Positions 60,121-64,000 of a stretch of 64,000 nt of DNA are shown piece after piece. The notes beneath the pieces were generated by a model. The model saw nothing but the letters and a program-made list of their open reading frames with translations. It ran no database searches and was not told the DNA's origin. Where the stretch lies: assembly GCA_038211475.1 (NCBI GenBank), contig JBBQVN010000003.1:1-64000 (forward strand), read 5' to 3'. This stretch comes from JANYBT01 sp038211475. GTDB lineage: Bacteria; Acidobacteriota; Terriglobia; Terriglobales; Acidobacteriaceae. The translations under genes and the position numbers were made by a program. The number at the start of each line of letters is the position of its first letter. The first letter of the stretch is position 1.

Positions 60121-60826
60121 CTTCGGTAGTCAAGCGATTTCCTTAGTCAAATTCAACGGAGATGGACAACATCTTGCTGAGATGAATTCGAACCTGTGTC
60201 CACGTATTGGCGCCGGATTCATGCTTTCTGCGCGGGGGATAAAGCGTGGACAAGGCCGCCGGAGCCGGAGCAGCGGTGACTCGGTTCCGGCGGGCGCGAT
60301 TTTCCTGTCGATCACGACACTCTGGGCCCGAGGTTGGACCCGAGCGCTGCGGCGGGTTAGCGGGGATTAAGCCGGTTACTCAAGCGGCTAGACTGTCAGG
60401 CACTCTGCGCGCGGGCGTTTCCCTGGAAGAAGCCGAACGGCAGTGGCTGGAAATGACATTGGCTTCGACCGGAGACCAACGCTCGCGCGCGGCCGAAATG
60501 CTGACGTCCGTTTCCAAAGCCATTTTCATGAAAGCCCTCTCACTCGATCGACTGAGGCGCGCGTCCCGGTTTATGCGGCGCTGTTGAAGGACGTTTTCAT
60601 CGGTAACGCACCCGCTGCCCCCGCCTTAGGTAACCCTAAACAGCCCTGCCTCGGCCCCCGTGTTGCATGAGTTTCTGCGAAGGCAATGAGATGGCCACCT
60701 CCGCAAATAGCGCCGCGACCCAGCCCGCAGACTTCCGCTGCGGCCGACGTATGGGCCCGTGCGGAGATTATGCCTTGGAAATGCCGGTAAAGGTTCTGGC
60801 GCAAGACAGCTACAGAGAGGACGAAG
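60121..60826. other. Gene-poor region with degraded fragments
   Basis: 706 bases between the GloVer remnant and the sigma-factor gene. Apart from the Fis-like remnant at 60393-60587 I find no supported reading frame. It must contain the promoter of the sigma gene near its right end. Repeats of the families seen elsewhere are not evident. The stretch seems to be decayed coding DNA. Confidence 0.45.
60393..60587 (+). pseudogene. Remnant of an NtrC/Fis-type C-terminal DNA-binding domain
   Basis: The translation LSGTLRAGVSLEEAERQWLEMTLASTG-QRSRAAEML resembles the C-terminal helix-turn-helix of sigma-54 activators (SLEEAER..I..TL..TGGN.TRAAE.LGI). The usual LGISRKTLYRKL part is lost after AAEML and the frame ends at 60587. 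No AAA+ or receiver domain sequence precedes it. It is therefore a fragment rather than a gene; chance similarity remains possible. Confidence 0.35.
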
Positions 60827-61645
60827 ATGACAACCCAGATGCTGGAAACGTACGCCGGAGTACAAGACGAAGTAGTGGGGAACGGAGCGCAGGGCGAAGT
60901 GGAGCGGGAACGTATTCTTATGGAGCAAATGCCGCAGGTGAAGTACATCGCGCGGCGGGTGCATGCGAGGTTGCCGCGGCACGTCCAGATGGAAGACCTG
61001 GTGCATGCCGGAGTGGTGGGCCTGATTGATGCGCTGAACAAGTTTGATTCCGGCAAGCAGGTGCAGTTTCTGTCTTACGCCAAGTTCCGCATAAAGGGCG
61101 CGATTCTGGACAGTCTGCGGGACCTGGACTGGAGCCCGCGGGAACTGCGGCGGAAGGGGCGGCGGGTGGAAGAAGCGTATCAACATCTGTCGCAGTACCT
61201 GGGGCGGGTGCCCAGCGAACCGGAATTAGCCGCTGAGTTGGGAATGGAGCTGGGGCAGTTGCAGGGATTGCTGGGAGAGTTGGATGGATTGGAGCTGGGC
61301 AGTATGCACTCCGAGTCGCCGCGCGACGGCAAAGACGAAGATCTGACCGAGTCACTACCATCGGCGCCAGAGGACACGCCGTACTTCCAGTGCCTGCGGG
61401 CGGAGATCAAGGAAGTGTTGGCTCGGGCCATCCGGGAACTGCCGGAAAAAGAGCAACAGGTATTGTCGATGTACTACTATGACGAGCTGACCATGAAGGA
61501 AGTCGGCGCCGCACTGGGCATTGGCGAGTCGCGGGTCTCGCAAATCCACTCCCTGGCCATGCTGCAATTGCGGGGGCGCTTGCGGCAACAATTGCCGGAA
61601 GCCGGCTACGCACCGCGGACCCTGGCGGTGGGAGCGGGCCGATAA
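60827..61645 (+). CDS. FliA/WhiG-type RNA polymerase sigma factor
   Basis: 272 residues of the sigma-28 branch. Region 2 contains VKYIARRVHARLPRHVQMEDLVHAGVVGLIDAL and FLSYAKFRIKGAILDSLRDLDWSPRELRRKGR, the FliA/WhiG signature. Region 3 contains YLGRVPSEPELAAELGM. Region 4 contains ELPEKEQQVLSMYYYDELTMKEVGAALGIGESRVSQIHSLAM. GAGAGGACG purines precede the ATG. No flagellar gene is near, so the target set could be motility or, as for WhiG-type factors, something else. No anti-sigma FlgM is seen. An acidic insert of about 25 residues (SPRDGKDEDLTESLPSAPED) lies between regions 3 and 4. Confidence 0.9.
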   Translation: MTTQMLETYAGVQDEVVGNGAQGEVERERILMEQMPQVKYIARRVHARLPRHVQMEDLVHAGVVGLIDALNKFDSGKQVQFLSYAKFRIKGAILDSLRDLDWSPRELRRKGRRVEEAYQHLSQYLGRVPSEPELAAELGMELGQLQGLLGELDGLELGSMHSESPRDGKDEDLTESLPSAPEDTPYFQCLRAEIKEVLARAIRELPEKEQQVLSMYYYDELTMKEVGAALGIGESRVSQIHSLAMLQLRGRLRQQLPEAGYAPRTLAVGAGR

Positions 61646-61808
61646 GCGAAGTGGACCTTTTCACAATGTGGAGTCGCCGGAAGCTGCGATTTGACTACAC
61701 GCCGGCTATGTTGATGGGGAACGCGGCCATCGGCTGAAAGAATTTCTCTGCGAGGTGTTGGTGACCGGAGCCGATGAAGCGGTATGGGCACGCCAAAGCT
61801 GGCGCTTA

Positions 61809-62231
61809 TTACGATACTGCGGACAACACTGCGTTTGACACCGCCGGCGAAACTGTGGACGACACTGCGGCGGCACTGCGCGGGCGGGACGCGAGCATTT
61901 CCCGGACCTTGGCGATGAGGGAGCGAGTGGAAAACGGCTTGGGAAGATAGGCGATGCCCGGGATGCGCTGATCGTCATAACCGGACGTCAACAAGACCGC
62001 CATCTCAGGTCGCAAAGCGCGCACTCTCGAAGCCAACTGGTGGCCACTCTCGCCCGGCATCACGAGATCGCTGACCAGAAGATCCACACCACTTGAATTC
62101 TGCTGAAACAGCTTCATCGCCTCGCTAGCGTTTTCAGCCGGCATGACCGAGAAACCCTGGGAGCGCAACACTTCGCACTCTACTTCCCGGACAAACGCTT
62201 CGTCTTCCACGAGCAGTATGGTTGGTGCCAT
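61809..62231 (-). CDS. Single-domain response regulator with tetrapeptide-repeat tail
   Basis: 140 residues. Residues 4-118 form a CheY-type receiver domain: ILLVEDEAFVREV (acidic pair), VDLLVSDLVMPGESGHQLA (phosphorylated Asp), LLTSGYDD (Thr/Ser) and YLPKPFS (Lys). There is no output domain. Instead the last 20 residues are five tetrapeptides, AAVS STVS PAVS NAVL SAVS, encoded by a 12-base tandem repeat (61812-61871). The receiver may take part in a phosphorelay with a kinase elsewhere. The tail is likely a recent DNA-slippage product. A short stem after the stop (GCGCCA/TGGCGT) lacks a U-run. Confidence 0.88.
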   Translation of the reverse strand: MAPTILLVEDEAFVREVECEVLRSQGFSVMPAENASEAMKLFQQNSSGVDLLVSDLVMPGESGHQLASRVRALRPEMAVLLTSGYDDQRIPGIAYLPKPFSTRSLIAKVREMLASRPRSAAAVSSTVSPAVSNAVLSAVS

Positions 62232-62509
62232 GACGACCTCCTGGGACCGTTAAATCTCTCGGCAACACCTTTGGTTGTGCAGTTCGGGGGCCATCAAAAA
62301 CCCGGCTGAGCCGACGCTCGAACTCCGAGCAATAAGATCGCAGCGAAACAGTTAATTGGTCGTTCTTAGCCAATTGGCAAGGCTTAGAGCAGGCTCGAGC
62401 AGAGCTTGGCAGAAATGCAACTCAAGCTGGGGAGATCCCAAAAGCGGCGAGGTCCGCTGTGTTTCAAATCAGGAATGCCATTGTGGGAATTAGCGAGTCA
62501 GATGGGAAA

Positions 62510-64000
62510 CTACTTCAGTCGGGACAGGACGGTCTGATTGGGATCCAAAACAATTTTCTGCACGCCTGCGGGCGCGCTAAAGCGAAATGTTGTTTCCGGC
62601 CCATCGGCGAAGACTTGACCCAGCAACACCAGATTCTTGGCCGTGGTAACGCCGTAAACCGGAATCAACGTGACCATATCTTTCGGAGCTTCTTCTTGCA
62701 GGATGGTGCCGGACGCGGTCAGTACCGAATCTTTGGGGAGGAAACGGACGCCTTGTAGTTTGTAACGCGGTATGGCGGTACCGCGGACCCATCTTTCCGA
62801 GAACCAATCCAGTGACTTGCGGTTCTCATACCACGATGAGCGCGGCAGAGCGTCTTGAAACGCGTGCACGACGTCCGTAGTAGTAATTATCTTGCCCTCA
62901 TAGTCTTCGCGTAACTTGCGGAGCACGCCTAGGAACAGCTCGGCATCGGCGTCACCGGGGGAACGCAGCTTGCCGCGACTGGCTTGAGAGTCGCGGAGCA
63001 TGCAGCGCAGCATGTGGAGGAGCCAGGTTCCCCGGCCGTAAGTAATCGCGTCATATCCGGACGGGAAATGGGAGGAAGAGAGGCGTTGTCCCAAAGTCAC
63101 GGGCCCTGCAGTCATGACCTCTTCGTTCTCTTTATTCTTGCCGAGAAGATCTTCGCGGTATTTTTCAAGGACGGCGCGAAAGGCCTGCGGATCGCGTTTT
63201 TCTAGAAGCAGGAGCGAAGAGTAGTTGGCCAACGCCTCGACCAGCCACTGATCGTGATAGCTGTCCCATGTCACCAGGTCGCCCCACCACTGGTGAGCAG
63301 TTTCATGAGCCAGGACCTGGCCGCTCAAAATCGATTCGACCGAAGAGAGGCGGGCGTCAGCTCTCTCCCTAGCGTCGAGGAAGCCATAGCTGGAGAGGAA
63401 AACCAAACTGGGCCACCCCTGACTCAACTCTCCCGGCATCTGGGTCAGAGAAAGCGAACGGTAAGGATAGCTGCCGAACCACTGGGAGAAAATTCCGAGG
63501 GCATGGGCAGCATCGTCGGCCACTCGCTGGCCATGTTGAGCGGGCGAGGGCGGCGCAGTGGGTACCGACACACTCTCACTCCGTCTTCCACCTTCCGGAC
63601 CAGAGGGCTTGGGCAACTCGATGGCTGCGGCGGGGGACGACGCGGGAAAACTCCTCTCCACGCCGCGTGTGGCATAGCTACGCACCAGCACAGTGCCAGC
63701 GAGAGCATCGGCTCGAACGTATTTTCCGAGATTGAAGCCGGCCACTGGGATCGGTCGGTCGGAAACCCAGTGCGACACCGAATCTCCGGGGGCAGCGAGA
63801 TCCGTTGCTGTCTCCGGCGCAGTGGACACCGCAGTCTGGGTTCCGGTGGCGAGGAGCGTCCAAGCGGGCGGATAGTGAAATTCCAGATCGAAGGAGGCCA
63901 GTGAAAATCCTCGGTTTGGGTACCAGGTGCCACGAGCTCCCACATAGAACAGACCGGAGCCGGCATCGGAGAGGACGTCGCCGGAATATTTGAATCGCAG
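62510..64000 (-). CDS. M1-family zinc aminopeptidase-like protein (5' end outside window)
   Basis: Frame open through the window end, so 496 C-terminal residues are seen. The zinc site is HETAHQWWGD, with the third ligand Glu in WLVEALANYSSLLL 18 residues after, as in the M1 family (HExxH-18-E). The proton-donor region shows GYDAITYGRGTWLLHML (Tyr). The usual substrate-binding GxMEN is replaced by MPGELSQGWPSLVFLSSYGFL, so peptide N-terminus binding is altered. The N-terminal visible part (GTWYPNRGFSLASFDLEFHYPPAWTLLATG) is the saddle beta-sheet domain. A long C-terminal tail (residues about 420-496) forms a beta-rich domain. Exported or membrane-anchored function cannot be judged without the N-terminus. 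Confidence 0.85.
   Translation of the reverse strand: MRFKYSGDVLSDAGSGLFYVGARGTWYPNRGFSLASFDLEFHYPPAWTLLATGTQTAVSTAPETATDLAAPGDSVSHWVSDRPIPVAGFNLGKYVRADALAGTVLVRSYATRGVERSFPASSPAAAIELPKPSGPEGGRRSESVSVPTAPPSPAQHGQRVADDAAHALGIFSQWFGSYPYRSLSLTQMPGELSQGWPSLVFLSSYGFLDARERADARLSSVESILSGQVLAHETAHQWWGDLVTWDSYHDQWLVEALANYSSLLLLEKRDPQAFRAVLEKYREDLLGKNKENEEVMTAGPVTLGQRLSSSHFPSGYDAITYGRGTWLLHMLRCMLRDSQASRGKLRSPGDADAELFLGVLRKLREDYEGKIITTTDVVHAFQDALPRSSWYENRKSLDWFSERWVRGTAIPRYKLQGVRFLPKDSVLTASGTILQEEAPKDMVTLIPVYGVTTAKNLVLLGQVFADGPETTFRFSAPAGVQKIVLDPNQTVLSRLK

Overview
The window looks like a chromosomal segment of a soil-type Acidobacteriota (Terriglobia/Koribacter-like). This is an inference from high GC, secreted HAF-repeat and GloVer-type proteins, a sigma factor paired with a zinc-finger/YCF48-like protein, hopanoid gene hpnH, a diderm LPS gene (kdsB) and typical dispersed intergenic repeats. 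I see no rRNA, tRNA, CRISPR array, intact insertion sequence or prophage. The content is mostly housekeeping genes in short operons on both strands, with gene remnants and repeat clusters between them.

Region by region. 0-4 kb: a citrate-cleavage operon (isocitrate dehydrogenase cut by the window edge, a CitD-CitE fusion, CitF). 4-11 kb: uvrA, an STN-domain secreted protein, a secreted unknown, a DCC-family protein with a duplication-flanked insert, then frr and pyrH. 11-15 kb: a broken HAF-repeat gene, a ParE/RHH toxin-antitoxin pair, lipA, and an 800-base stretch of heptamer repeats. 15-23 kb: dgt, a thioredoxin-fold protein read through an in-frame UGA (selenocysteine) with a SECIS-like hairpin, a large TPR protein, purH, an XRE regulator, a dienelactone hydrolase and fabG. 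23-33 kb (plus strand): a two-part ThyX-like protein, recA, coaD with an aminotransferase, and manA-manC-phosphomannomutase, which together make GDP-mannose; then an M48 protease.

33-40 kb: kdsB, a MarC protein, a bacterial ACE-like M2 peptidase, a TPR-TlpA protein, dinB and a tiny Lys/Met-rich secreted protein with a clear terminator. 40-48 kb (plus strand): an acyl-CoA synthetase/GNAT fusion, a polymerase-less LigD, the sigma/anti-sigma pair, sppA and an HU/IHF gene. 48-56 kb (minus strand): pgeF-purN-purM, a 47-residue membrane protein, hpnH translationally coupled to an unknown gene, accD-folC and cobO. 56-64 kb: rlmH, a thiE/FGE-like pair, xseA, a graveyard of gene fragments, a FliA/WhiG-type sigma factor, a single-domain response regulator with a tetrapeptide-repeat tail, and an M1 metallopeptidase cut by the window end.

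The observation most worth testing is the selenoprotein at 16417-16983. Next are the heptamer repeat arrays sharing one 7-base unit, the CitD-CitE fusion, the split-motif ThyX and the unknown gene coupled to hpnH.
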